The notes: generated by a model not told the origin, from the sequence alone. A stretch of 6,338 bases of DNA from Actinomycetota bacterium (GCA_003161205.1 PMOU01000624.1:1-6338); one strand, 5' to 3'. Counted from the stretch's first letter, positions 1-5,830 are shown. Numbers and translations are program-made.

Positions 1-609
1 CCTGACAATGCCGAGAGCTACTCCTTCCAGATCAACTGCCAAAGTCCCGCGCAGCGTTCGGGGGCGGCTCCCTTCGCCTGGCAGCAATTCGGGTTCCGCA
101 TCGCCGGCAACGAGCTGTTCTCCTGGGTCAACTGTTACCGGGAGCAGGATCTGCCGGGGAATCCGATGATAAACTGGGATTCCCGGTCGATGCCAGGCAA
201 CACCGGCGTGGTATCCCTGCCGAATAACCGCTTGCCGGCCGGCTGGCAACTCACCACGACGCTCGTGACCGATGACACCAGCACGCTCACCGGCTTCGCC
301 TTCAGCATCGCCCAGCCCGACGGCACCGTTCTCAACTCGCCGATACTGACGTTGCTGAGCCTCAACGCCAGTGTTTCGTCCGGCAACCTCGCACCCGCTC
401 TCAACTGTCAGGCCATCCTGGTCGGAGAGAACGGCGGCACCACCACCGATTTCTCGGCGGGCGAAGGCTTTTTTCTCCTCCACGAGACCAGCGACCTGAC
501 AGCCGGCGAGAGCCAGGACGAGTCCGGCGAAGGAAGTAACGTCAGTTACGCGCCGTTGCCAGCCTCCTATCCAAACGGCGAGTTTTATCAATTCTTCAGC
601 GTTCCCTAA
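1..609 (+). CDS. Hypothetical acidic beta-rich protein, 3' part (5' end outside window)
   Basis: The frame is open from the first base of the window and ends at TAA 607-609, giving 202 residues of C-terminal sequence. The first internal ATG, at 166, is not the start: the reading frame runs through it to the window edge with similar composition. The segment contains no lysine and only five arginines, with many D, E, N, S, T and G residues and short alternating hydrophobic stretches, which suggests an acidic, beta-sheet protein. Three cysteines sit in similar settings (INCQ, VNCY, LNCQ), and there are several tryptophans early on (AWQQFGF, LFSWVN, INWD). No transmembrane segment is visible, and a signal peptide cannot be judged because the N-terminus is missing. 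I do not recognise a named family. A secreted or cell-surface carbohydrate-binding-like protein is a guess from composition only. Codons such as TTT, GTT and TAT are more frequent than in the right-hand genes. Confidence 0.7.
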   Translation, partial: PDNAESYSFQINCQSPAQRSGAAPFAWQQFGFRIAGNELFSWVNCYREQDLPGNPMINWDSRSMPGNTGVVSLPNNRLPAGWQLTTTLVTDDTSTLTGFAFSIAQPDGTVLNSPILTLLSLNASVSSGNLAPALNCQAILVGENGGTTTDFSAGEGFFLLHETSDLTAGESQDESGEGSNVSYAPLPASYPNGEFYQFFSVP

Positions 610-615
610 CTCCGA

Positions 616-642
616 CCTGCTGTGCGCCATCAAGGCGGCAGG
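616..642 (+). terminator. Possible hairpin terminator after the first gene
   Basis: Seven bases after the stop codon, CCTGC (616-620) can pair with GCAGG (638-642), and CGCC (625-628) with GGCG (634-637). This gives a 9-bp stem with a 4-base bulge and an ATCAA loop. No T-run follows, so this would be a T-less hairpin terminator of the kind often proposed in actinobacteria. The bulge makes it weak, and it could be chance in GC-rich DNA. Confidence 0.35.
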
Positions 643-1034
643 GACATCACGGTGCCTGTCCACTCCGGCTCTTCGGCTGGCGCTGCCCTCGTGAGCTCGC
701 CATGGGCCTGCCGCCGGGGTCCGTGCCCGATTCCAGTGCTCCAGAAGGGGCCCGGCCGCCCAACATTGTCGTGCGAGGTCTGGATGAGATGATCGAGCAT
801 AAGCGGCAAGCGGTCCCGTGGGTTCGAGACGCCTGGTGCAGCGTCAGACTCGCCTGCGACTGTTTGCCTGGCAAGGACATGGTGAACACGGGCATGATCA
901 GAGGTACACCATTCAGCTCGAGTTTTCCGCCAAGCCGCCCCAATAGACGCTCGCAACCTGCCGAGCCCTCGCGGGACCCAACCGGATCATGGAACGCGTG
1001 CTATTCAAGAGGATGCTCTTCTCCTCCTCTCCGC
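643..1034. other. Gene-free stretch, no confident content
   Basis: No reading frame here looks like a real gene. A plus-strand frame (702-1055) and two minus-strand frames (within 630-956) stay open for about 100 codons each, but they overlap one another, have no ribosome binding site and have mixed, Pro/Arg/Ser-rich composition. The plus frame that leads into the next gene is closed by TGA at 895-897. The stretch could be decayed coding DNA or a remnant of a mobile element, but I see no matching terminal repeats, transposase motifs or tRNA fold. A TTCGA sequence at 823-827 looks superficially like a tRNA T-loop but has no pairing arms. Confidence 0.4.
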
Positions 1035-1038
1035 GGAG
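1035..1038 (+). promoter_or_regulatory. Ribosome binding site deciding a TTG start
   Basis: GGAG at 1035-1038 lies 6 bases before TTG 1045-1047. No ATG or GTG occurs in this frame between the upstream stop (895-897) and this TTG, so the motif supports TTG as the start codon of the membrane protein gene. Confidence 0.6.
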
Positions 1039-1044
1039 TATCGA

Positions 1045-1623
1045 TTGAAAGCTGAGAACGAGCCACCGGACCACAAACAGGCAGCCGAAGGCAAGGAAGC
1101 CAAGTTCTGGACGAGGACGAAGCTGATCCTCGGCGGTCTCATTACCGTGTGCTCAGCGATCGTCGCGGTGGCGGGTGTTATCAACCTCGTTCCAAGGCAC
1201 AGCGACAGCTCGGTAACCGGGTACCAGACGCAGGTCATCACCTTGTGCCGTCAGATCCGCAGTGTCTCAACGGTTTCCTCTGCATACGATTCGTCCACCG
1301 GGACCTGGAATGTCCCTGCTCTGGTCAGCGATGACCGGGCTAATCTCGACACGGCGCAGTTGCTTATCGCCGCCTTCGCCCGGATCGCTGTTCCGCGCCA
1401 GCTGGCCGCGGAGCAGACGACGGCGCTGGAGCAGTGGCAGGCCCTGGCGCGGCAGGCGAGCGCCGACCAGCAGTATCTTTTGCGCCACCTTCCCGCCACT
1501 GTAAGTGACGCCCAATTGCGCGCGGCGATGGAGAAAATGCCGCCGATCGAAGCAGATAACCTTCTGCTGAACGCCGATCTGACGGCGCTCGCTGGCCACG
1601 ATTGCCAGGCGATATCCTCGTGA
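1045..1623 (+). CDS. Single-pass membrane protein of unknown function
   Basis: This gene encodes 192 residues from a TTG start and ends at TGA 1621-1623. Residues 1-26 are charged and hydrophilic (many K, E, D), ending in a basic patch (K20, R24, K26). Residues about 27-49 form one hydrophobic transmembrane segment rich in Ile, Val, Leu and Ala. The basic patch before it predicts the N-terminus in the cytoplasm and the remaining ~140 residues outside. That outer part is Ala/Leu/Gln-rich and probably helical, with tracts around 98-145 and 153-185 that could form a helical bundle. Two outer cysteines, C68 and C187, could form a disulphide linking the start and end of this domain. I do not recognise the family and no enzyme motif is visible. 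The segment could instead be an uncleaved signal anchor. A hairpin terminator 45 bases downstream suggests a monocistronic unit. Confidence 0.7.
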   Translation: MKAENEPPDHKQAAEGKEAKFWTRTKLILGGLITVCSAIVAVAGVINLVPRHSDSSVTGYQTQVITLCRQIRSVSTVSSAYDSSTGTWNVPALVSDDRANLDTAQLLIAAFARIAVPRQLAAEQTTALEQWQALARQASADQQYLLRHLPATVSDAQLRAAMEKMPPIEADNLLLNADLTALAGHDCQAISS

Positions 1624-1668
1624 TGGCCGTTGACACGTGAAGGCAGTTTTGACGTTAGGAGCCCTTTC

Positions 1669-1704
1669 GTCGCGTGCCGTCTCGGACGCGGCTGGACCTT
1701 TTCT
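1669..1704 (+). terminator. Likely intrinsic terminator of the membrane protein gene
   Basis: A hairpin is formed by GTCGCGT (1669-1675), a bulged G, CCG (1677-1679), loop TCT, CGG (1683-1685) and ACGCGGC (1686-1692). This is about 10 base pairs including one G-T pair. A T-rich tract (TTTT at 1699-1702) follows after a short gap. It lies 45 bases after the stop of the membrane protein gene and before the end of the convergent DUF429 gene, where a terminator is expected. The spacing between stem and T-run is longer than ideal. Confidence 0.45.
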
Positions 1705-1751
1705 GGTCTCGACGGGTGCACTCATCTGCCTAGCGGGCCCGTAGTGGCTGC

Positions 1752-2396
1752 TTACAGCAGTGCACTCATCGGCTTGTTGGGAATGACGATCCAGCCCTCG
1801 GCTGTGGCTGCGGCCAGGTCGCGGCCGGCCGGCGGGAACGTCTGGCCTAGGGCTGCGGCGCGGGCCGTCATCCCGGCGATGACGGCATCGAAGGCGTCGT
1901 GGGACCGGCGCATTGTCTCCTCGTGCGCCGCGCATTCCAGCCACGGCGCTTTCTCCAGGAGCTGATCGACGAGACGGCCGAGGACACCGGCCGCGGCCCG
2001 CTGCTTGTAGCCGCGGAGATCCAAGCCCCAGCTCCGCAACGAGGCGGCCGGGTAAACCTCAGCTACAGGGCCGGAACCGGACCGGTCCACCGGCTCGCCC
2101 GCCGGCTCGAGCTTTGCCAGCAGGGCCGCGCACCGAAGGGCGACATGCGCGATCCGGTCAGCCGAGACACTCAACGGCGTCAGGCCCAGCTTCTCGCGGA
2201 CGAACAGGTCCGTCCGGCGCATGGTCAGGTTGCGCCGCGAACCGGGCCCGCCTGCCGAGACGGGACGACTCACGTGATGAGCAGACACGAAGCCGACGAA
2301 TGCAGCGGGCCAGCCGAACGTGCAATCGATCCCGGTCTTGCCGCCATGGCATACCGGCGCGGCCAGCTGGGAGATCTCGTGTTCCAGGGCGGCCAC
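1752..2396 (-). CDS. DUF429 domain protein, apparently lacking its first strand
   Basis: The 214-residue product begins at GTG 2396-2394 and ends at TAA 1754-1752. It matches my knowledge of the DUF429 family (predicted RNase H-like fold, uncharacterised): TGIDCTFGWPAAFV at 21-34, RRTDLFVR at 60-67, PLSVSADRIAH at 74-84, DRSGSGPVAEVYPAASLRSWGL at about 104-125, SHDAFDAV at 165-172, and a terminal EGWIVIP at 200-206. Acidic residues D24, E113, D167 and D170 are candidate active-site positions. DUF429 proteins usually start with a beta strand carrying a VDLA-like motif some 40 residues before the GID motif. Here only 20 residues precede it, so the first strand seems to be missing. GGAG at 2405-2408 lies 8 bases from the GTG, and the frame is closed upstream by TAA at 2450-2448 with no better start, so this start is reasonable. 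The gene follows the carbamoyltransferase remnant by 2 bases and would be translated from the same message. It may be inactive. Confidence 0.75.
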   Translation of the reverse strand: MAALEHEISQLAAPVCHGGKTGIDCTFGWPAAFVGFVSAHHVSRPVSAGGPGSRRNLTMRRTDLFVREKLGLTPLSVSADRIAHVALRCAALLAKLEPAGEPVDRSGSGPVAEVYPAASLRSWGLDLRGYKQRAAAGVLGRLVDQLLEKAPWLECAAHEETMRRSHDAFDAVIAGMTARAAALGQTFPPAGRDLAAATAEGWIVIPNKPMSALL

Positions 2397-2398
2397 CT

Positions 2399-3537
2399 TT
2401 ACTTCTCCAGGACCATGGGCCCGGCTACCAGGGTGTCGATCGGCGAGTTAGCGAACGTGCTGATCGCATCCTCCAAGGTGTAGACGATTGGCTCGCCGGC
2501 CAGGTTAAACGATGTGTTCACGACCGCCGGCACGCCGGTCAGCTGACGGAATTGATCGATGATCTGCCAGTAGAGCGGGTTGGCGGATCGAGAGACAGCT
2601 TGCGGCCGGGCCGACCCGTCGACGTGGACACAGGCGGGGATCAGCCGTTGCGCGTCCGCGCGCACCGGGTAGGCAGCGAGCATGAAGCTTGCCGGTGGCT
2701 GGGCGGGCATGGCGAAAAGCTCGTCCCAGTATTCAAGCTGCACGCTGGGGGCCACAGGGCGCCACATTTCGCGTCCTTTGAGGTCGTTAAGCCGGACCAG
2801 GGCGCTACGGTCCCGGGGGTCACACAGCAGACTCCGCGCCCCCAGCGCCCGCTGACCGATCTCGCCTCGCTCTTGCCACATCGCGACGATCCTGCCCGCC
2901 GCCAGGCGGCCGGCGATATGAGCAGCAAGAGCGCGCGTATCCGGAGACGACGTCACCGAGAACCCGCGGTCCGGCACCAACCAGGGCGGCCGCACTGGGT
3001 CCGCGCTCGACTGCGGGGCTGGCTGCCAGAACGGGTGATCGAGGACCATCCGCGGCGGCGGATCGTCTGCCTTCTGGCGCCCAACCCAGAGCGCTGCCCC
3101 GAGTGCGGTCCCGGCATCGTACGGAACCGGGGAGACCCGGAGTTCATCAATGCCGGGTTCCCGCAGCAGCCGGCCGTTCAGCGTGCAATTCGAGGCAACG
3201 CCCCCCGTCATGGCGACCCGCCCGCAGCCCAGCTCCGCCAGCCACGTCGAGCAAAGCTGCACGGCGACTTCCTCGAGGGCAGTCTGAACGGACGCGGCGA
3301 AATCTGAGTACGCCATGATGTCGCGCTTGTCGCCGCGCGAGAACGGGTACAGGTCCGCGAAACAGCGGAGCAACGCCTCCTGCTGCAGCAGTTGAACCTT
3401 CATGCCGTCCTGCTCGTCGAACGGCCCGAAATCGAACAAGCGTGAGCCAGTGACCTGCAGCGGCAGGCGGAACCGCGGCCGGCCGTACGGGCCAGGCCCA
3501 TCAGCTTGCCCGGTTCATCACTGTCCAGCCCGTTGGC
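2399..3537 (-). pseudogene. Carbamoyltransferase (NodU/CmcH/TobZ type), 5' truncated and frameshifted
   Basis: The family transfers a carbamoyl group from carbamoyl phosphate, through carbamoyl-AMP, to a hydroxyl of a sugar or antibiotic. The uninterrupted part (3487-2399) gives 362 residues. It has the end of the Kae1-like domain (TGGVASNCTLNGRLL, then PVPYDAGTALGAAL with the metal-binding Asp) and the C-terminal YrdC-like domain (GEIGQRALGARSLLCDPR, LNDLKGREMWRPVAP, NTSFNLAGEPIV). Family members are usually about 530-600 residues, so roughly 200 N-terminal residues, including the HxxxHxxHA metal-binding region, are absent. Upstream of 3487 the conserved run LDSDEPGKLMGLA is readable only in another frame (3528-3490), joining PYGRPRF after loss of one base near 3488-3491. 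That frame is closed by TGA at 3540-3538. A TTG at 3439 could restart translation but has no clear ribosome binding site. DUF429 follows 2 bases downstream. Homology is strong; activity is very unlikely. Confidence 0.85.
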
Positions 3538-3539
3538 TC

Positions 3540-3737
3540 ATCGCCATCGAGAACATCGTCACGCGTATCGTGCCAAGCACCCAGCAGTGGCTGCCGGGCG
3601 CGTCGATCATGGCGGTGGCGTCCGGCGGCGCCGAGGGCGTGGGCTACACCCGCGGGCTGATCCTCGGCGCGGTCTACCTCATCGTCGCGCTCGCGGCGGC
3701 GATGGCCGTTTTCCTGCGCAGCGACGTGACGGCTTAG
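3540..3737 (+). pseudogene. ABC-2 type transporter permease, C-terminal remnant
   Basis: The last 65 codons of a plus-strand frame, ending at TAG 3735-3737, read like the tail of an actinobacterial ABC-2 family permease: a hydrophilic/amphipathic stretch ENIVTRIVPSTQQWLPGAS, then a final transmembrane helix at about residues 36-59 (LILGAVYLIVALAAAMAVF) and a short LRSDVTA cytoplasmic end. Such permeases are normally about 250-290 residues with six membrane helices, so only the last helix and the loop before it remain. The recognisable sequence begins where the divergent carbamoyltransferase homology ends, and no start codon with a ribosome binding site precedes it. The extended frame to the left (from 3402) is antisense to the carbamoyltransferase remnant. 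No ATP-binding partner gene is in the window. Family assignment rests on the tail pattern and is moderately sure. Confidence 0.65.
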
Positions 3738-3773
3738 GGCGAATAACAGATAAGCACTCCGCGCTAGTCCCGG

Positions 3774-3785
3774 TATTCTCGGCGC
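3774..3785 (+). promoter_or_regulatory. Candidate leaderless promoter of the prolyl-tRNA synthetase gene
   Basis: TATTCT at 3774-3779 fits the actinobacterial -10 pattern (TANNNT). Six bases separate it from the A of the ATG at 3786, so transcription would begin at or next to the start codon. No Shine-Dalgarno sequence lies between 3738 and 3785, which agrees with a leaderless message. I see no clear -35 box. Confidence 0.45.
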
Positions 3786-5231
3786 ATGGCACGCGGTGAC
3801 GAACACGGGGTGACGGCCCAGGGCGAGGACTTTTCCGCCTGGTACAACGAGGTTGTCGCGAAGGCGCAGCTCGTCGACCGGGGTCCGGTGAAGGGCACGA
3901 TGGTGATCCGGCCGTACGGATACCGCGTGTGGGAGCTGCTGCAGTCCGAGCTGGACCGGCGGATTAAGGACACCGGTCATGACAATGCCTACTTCCCGCT
4001 GCTGATCCCCGAGTCCTATCTGCGGCGCGAGGCTGAGCATGTCGACGGCTTTGCGCCGGAGCTGGCGGTCGTCACGCACGCCGGGGGGAAGGAACTGGAC
4101 GAGCCTCTCATCGTCCGGCCGACGTCGGAGACCATTGTCGGGGAGATGATGGCCAAGTGGATCTCCTCCTATCGTGACCTGCCGCTGCTGCTGAACCAGT
4201 GGGCCAACGTGGTGCGCTGGGAGCTGAGGCCCCGGATGTTCCTGCGGACAACGGAGTTCCTCTGGCAGGAAGGCCACACGGCGCACGCCAACGAGACCGA
4301 CGCGCTCGCGGAGACCATGCTCGCGCTCGGCTTCTACACCGAGGTAGCTCGCGATGTCGCCGCCCTGCCCGTAGTTCCCGGGGAGAAGACGCCCGGTGAG
4401 CGTTTCGCCGGCGCGGCGCAGACCTTCACCATTGAGGCCATGATGCGCGATGGCAAAGCGCTGCAGGCGGGAACCTCCCATTACATGGCGACCAACTTCG
4501 CCACGGCGTTCGGCATCCAGTACACCAGCGATTCAGGGCGCCTCGAGCTATGCCACACCACCTCCTGGGGCATGTCGACCCGGATGATCGGCGCGGTCAT
4601 CATGGCTCACGGTGATGATCAGGGCCTGGTGCTGCCGCCCATGCTCGCCCCGTACCAGGTCGTTATCGTGCCGATCGGCCGCGGCGACAAGCTCGCTCCC
4701 GTGCTGGCCGCCGCGCGGCTTCTGGCGGCTGAGCTGAAGCAGGCGGGCATTCGCTCGCACGTGGATGACCGGGTGCAGCTGTCACCGGGATTTAAGTTCA
4801 ACGACTGGGAACTGCGCGGCGCGCCCTTGCGGCTCGAGCTCGGGCCACGCGACCTGGACGCCGGGACGGCCGTTATCGCCCAGCGCCTCGGCGGCGAAGG
4901 TAAGCGGACGATCCAGCTGGCCGGCGCATCGTCGACGCTGGCCGCCATGCTCGATGATTACCAGCAGTTCCTGCTGGAGCGGGCGACCGCTTTCCGCGAT
5001 GCGCACACGGTCGTCGTCGATGACTGGCCTTCTTTCGTCCGGGCGGTCTCGGCCGGCTGGGCCCTGGCCTTCCACTGCGGCGACCCGGCCTGCGAGGACG
5101 AGATCAAGGCCGAGACCGCCGCCACACCGCGCTGTATTCCCCTGGACGGCGACATCGAGGCCGGCGCCTGCGTGCGATGTGACGGCATGTCCGCGTACGG
5201 CAAGCGGGTCATCTTCGGCCGCGCTTACTGA
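3786..5231 (+). CDS. proS: Prolyl-tRNA synthetase, archaeal/eukaryotic-like type (ProS type 3)
   Basis: This cytoplasmic class II enzyme charges tRNA-Pro with proline using ATP. The 481-residue product is complete and the usual length for the short type, which lacks the large editing insertion between motifs 2 and 3 found in the common bacterial type. Visible elements are the motif 1 region (about 40-76, RPYGYRVWELLQ to FPLLIPES), the proline/ATP pocket RPTSE (111-115), motif 2 (RWE 144-146, then RTTEF 154-158 and QEGHTAH), GTSHYMATNFA (229-239), and motif 3 (GMSTRMIGAVIMAHGD, 262-277). The anticodon-binding domain spans about 289-395. The C-terminal zinc domain has C431-x4-C436 and C462-x2-C465, and the chain ends in a free Tyr, as is typical. 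Start at ATG 3786: no Shine-Dalgarno, but a -10 element 6 bases upstream suggests a leaderless mRNA. The next gene is 152 bases away, so this is probably its own transcription unit. It looks fully intact. Confidence 0.97.
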   Translation: MARGDEHGVTAQGEDFSAWYNEVVAKAQLVDRGPVKGTMVIRPYGYRVWELLQSELDRRIKDTGHDNAYFPLLIPESYLRREAEHVDGFAPELAVVTHAGGKELDEPLIVRPTSETIVGEMMAKWISSYRDLPLLLNQWANVVRWELRPRMFLRTTEFLWQEGHTAHANETDALAETMLALGFYTEVARDVAALPVVPGEKTPGERFAGAAQTFTIEAMMRDGKALQAGTSHYMATNFATAFGIQYTSDSGRLELCHTTSWGMSTRMIGAVIMAHGDDQGLVLPPMLAPYQVVIVPIGRGDKLAPVLAAARLLAAELKQAGIRSHVDDRVQLSPGFKFNDWELRGAPLRLELGPRDLDAGTAVIAQRLGGEGKRTIQLAGASSTLAAMLDDYQQFLLERATAFRDAHTVVVDDWPSFVRAVSAGWALAFHCGDPACEDEIKAETAATPRCIPLDGDIEAGACVRCDGMSAYGKRVIFGRAY

Positions 5232-5264
5232 GCCGGCTTCGGAGGTCCATGCGACGCCGTCGAC

Positions 5265-5279
5265 CCGGCATTGCGCCGG
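5265..5279 (+). terminator. Weak hairpin after proS
   Basis: CCGGC (5265-5269) and GCCGG (5275-5279) form a 5-bp GC stem with loop ATTGC, 33 bases after the proS stop. No T-run follows. It could serve as a T-less terminator or be chance in GC-rich sequence. Confidence 0.25.
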
Positions 5280-5294
5280 CCAGCTGGGCGGACG

Positions 5295-5315
5295 AAAAAA
5301 ATCATCCCCGGATGA
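5295..5315 (-). terminator. A7 tract with adjacent dyad; terminator-like on the minus strand
   Basis: Seven A residues (5295-5301) are followed directly by TCATCC (5302-5307), CC, GGATGA (5310-5315), a perfect inverted repeat. Read on the minus strand this is a short hairpin followed by T7, the shape of an intrinsic terminator, although both flanking genes are on the plus strand. It may stop antisense transcription into proS, or the dyad may be a protein-binding site. Because the central spacer is 2 bases, only about 5 pairs would form. Confidence 0.35.
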
Positions 5316-5352
5316 GCCTGATTGTGTCTCCTGGTGGGCAAGAAGTGATTAC

Positions 5353-5369
5353 TATAAGCGACTTATATT
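5353..5369 (+). promoter_or_regulatory. AT-rich promoter with operator-like dyad before the SnoaL-like gene
   Basis: TATAAG (5353-5358), spacer CGA, CTTATA (5362-5367) is a perfect 6-bp inverted repeat inside a markedly AT-rich patch (about 5340-5372) in otherwise GC-rich DNA. TATATT at 5364-5369 fits a -10 hexamer, placing the transcript start near 5376 and giving only a short leader to the GTG at 5384. A regulator binding the dyad would cover the -10 region and repress. The patch resembles operators of winged-helix regulators such as HxlR or MarR types, but that is only a guess. No regulator gene is in the window. Confidence 0.5.
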
Positions 5370-5383
5370 GAACGGATCGTGAT

Positions 5384-5755
5384 GTGAGCGACAGCGACTC
5401 TGTCCAGGTGGTCCTGGACTTTTACGCCGCGCTCCGGGAGAGCCGGGTCAAGGACATGCTCGCGCTGACGGACCCGACGGTTCTCTGCCAGCCGCTCGTA
5501 CGGCCCGGGCTGACCATGTACTCCGGGCACGACGGCATCATCCGTCTCGACCACGACATGCACGCCGTGCACGGGCGCTACGAAATCGAGATCGGCACGG
5601 TCACCGAGAAGGACGGCCAGCAGGTGACAGTGGAGGCTCGGATCTTGCCGGAGCCAGGACTCGGGCAGTCACCGCTTTTCGTCACCAGCGTGTACATCGT
5701 CCGCGACAGCCGGATCACCTGGATAGAGAGCCTGGAAGACGACCGTACGCCGTAA
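5384..5755 (+). CDS. SnoaL-like / NTF2-fold protein
   Basis: The 123-residue product starts at GTG 5384 and ends at TAA 5753-5755. Its length and pattern fit the SnoaL-like branch of the NTF2-like superfamily: an N-terminal helix VVLDFYAALRESRVKDMLALTD (9-30), a loop (PTVLCQPLVRPG) often found around the pocket mouth, a G-H-D-G-I helix start at 48-52, then alternating beta strands (RYEIEIGTVTEKDGQQVTVEARILPE, SPLFVTSVYIVRDSRITWIESLED). The fold forms a cone-shaped pocket that may bind a small molecule, act as an isomerase or cyclase, or have no catalytic role. Candidate polar pocket residues are D56, H57, D58 and H60, but no catalytic set is certain. No strong Shine-Dalgarno precedes the GTG (GGAT at 5373-5376 is weak). 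An ATG at 5382 is followed at once by a stop in its own frame. The AT-rich dyad promoter suggests regulated expression. Confidence 0.8.
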   Translation: MSDSDSVQVVLDFYAALRESRVKDMLALTDPTVLCQPLVRPGLTMYSGHDGIIRLDHDMHAVHGRYEIEIGTVTEKDGQQVTVEARILPEPGLGQSPLFVTSVYIVRDSRITWIESLEDDRTP

Positions 5756-5805
5756 GCGGCCGCGGTGCCCGACGGCGGGGAACGGGGACCTGTCCCACCC
5801 TGGGC

Positions 5806-5811
5806 TAGCGT
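5806..5811 (+). promoter_or_regulatory. Possible -10 box for the methyltransferase gene
   Basis: TAGCGT fits the TANNNT actinobacterial -10 pattern and would give a short leader containing the strong ribosome binding site at 5823-5830. No convincing -35 box is seen. CCACCC (5795-5800) and GGGTGG (5815-5820) flank it as an inverted repeat, which could also be structural. Confidence 0.3.
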
Positions 5812-5822
5812 GAGGGGTGGCT

Positions 5823-5830
5823 GGAGGAGG
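5823..5830 (+). promoter_or_regulatory. Strong ribosome binding site
   Basis: GGAGGAGG lies 5 bases before ATG 5836, a near-ideal Shine-Dalgarno that fixes the methyltransferase start. Confidence 0.8.

Noticed and set aside
811..845. tRNA-like T-loop sequence (GGTTCGAGAC)
   Set aside because: The flanking arms do not pair and no acceptor or anticodon stem can be formed around it.
702..1055. Plus-strand frame of 117 codons as a gene
   Set aside because: No ribosome binding site, composition not protein-like, and it runs into the start of the membrane protein gene in another frame.
1267..1944. Minus-strand frame of 225 codons crossing the membrane protein gene
   Set aside because: It overlaps two better supported genes, is Arg-rich and shows no ribosome binding site or family motif.
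1913..3307. Long plus-strand frame of 464 codons
   Set aside because: It is antisense to the DUF429 and carbamoyltransferase genes, is extremely Arg/Pro rich and has no domain; it is a GC-bias shadow.
3402..3539. Left extension of the permease frame as a real N-terminus
   Set aside because: This part is antisense to conserved carbamoyltransferase sequence and has no membrane-helix pattern, so it is read-through from the rearrangement rather than permease coding.
3501..4481. Minus-strand frame of 326 codons
   Set aside because: It lies antisense to proS and the permease remnant, with His/Arg/Leu-rich low-information sequence and no recognisable domain.
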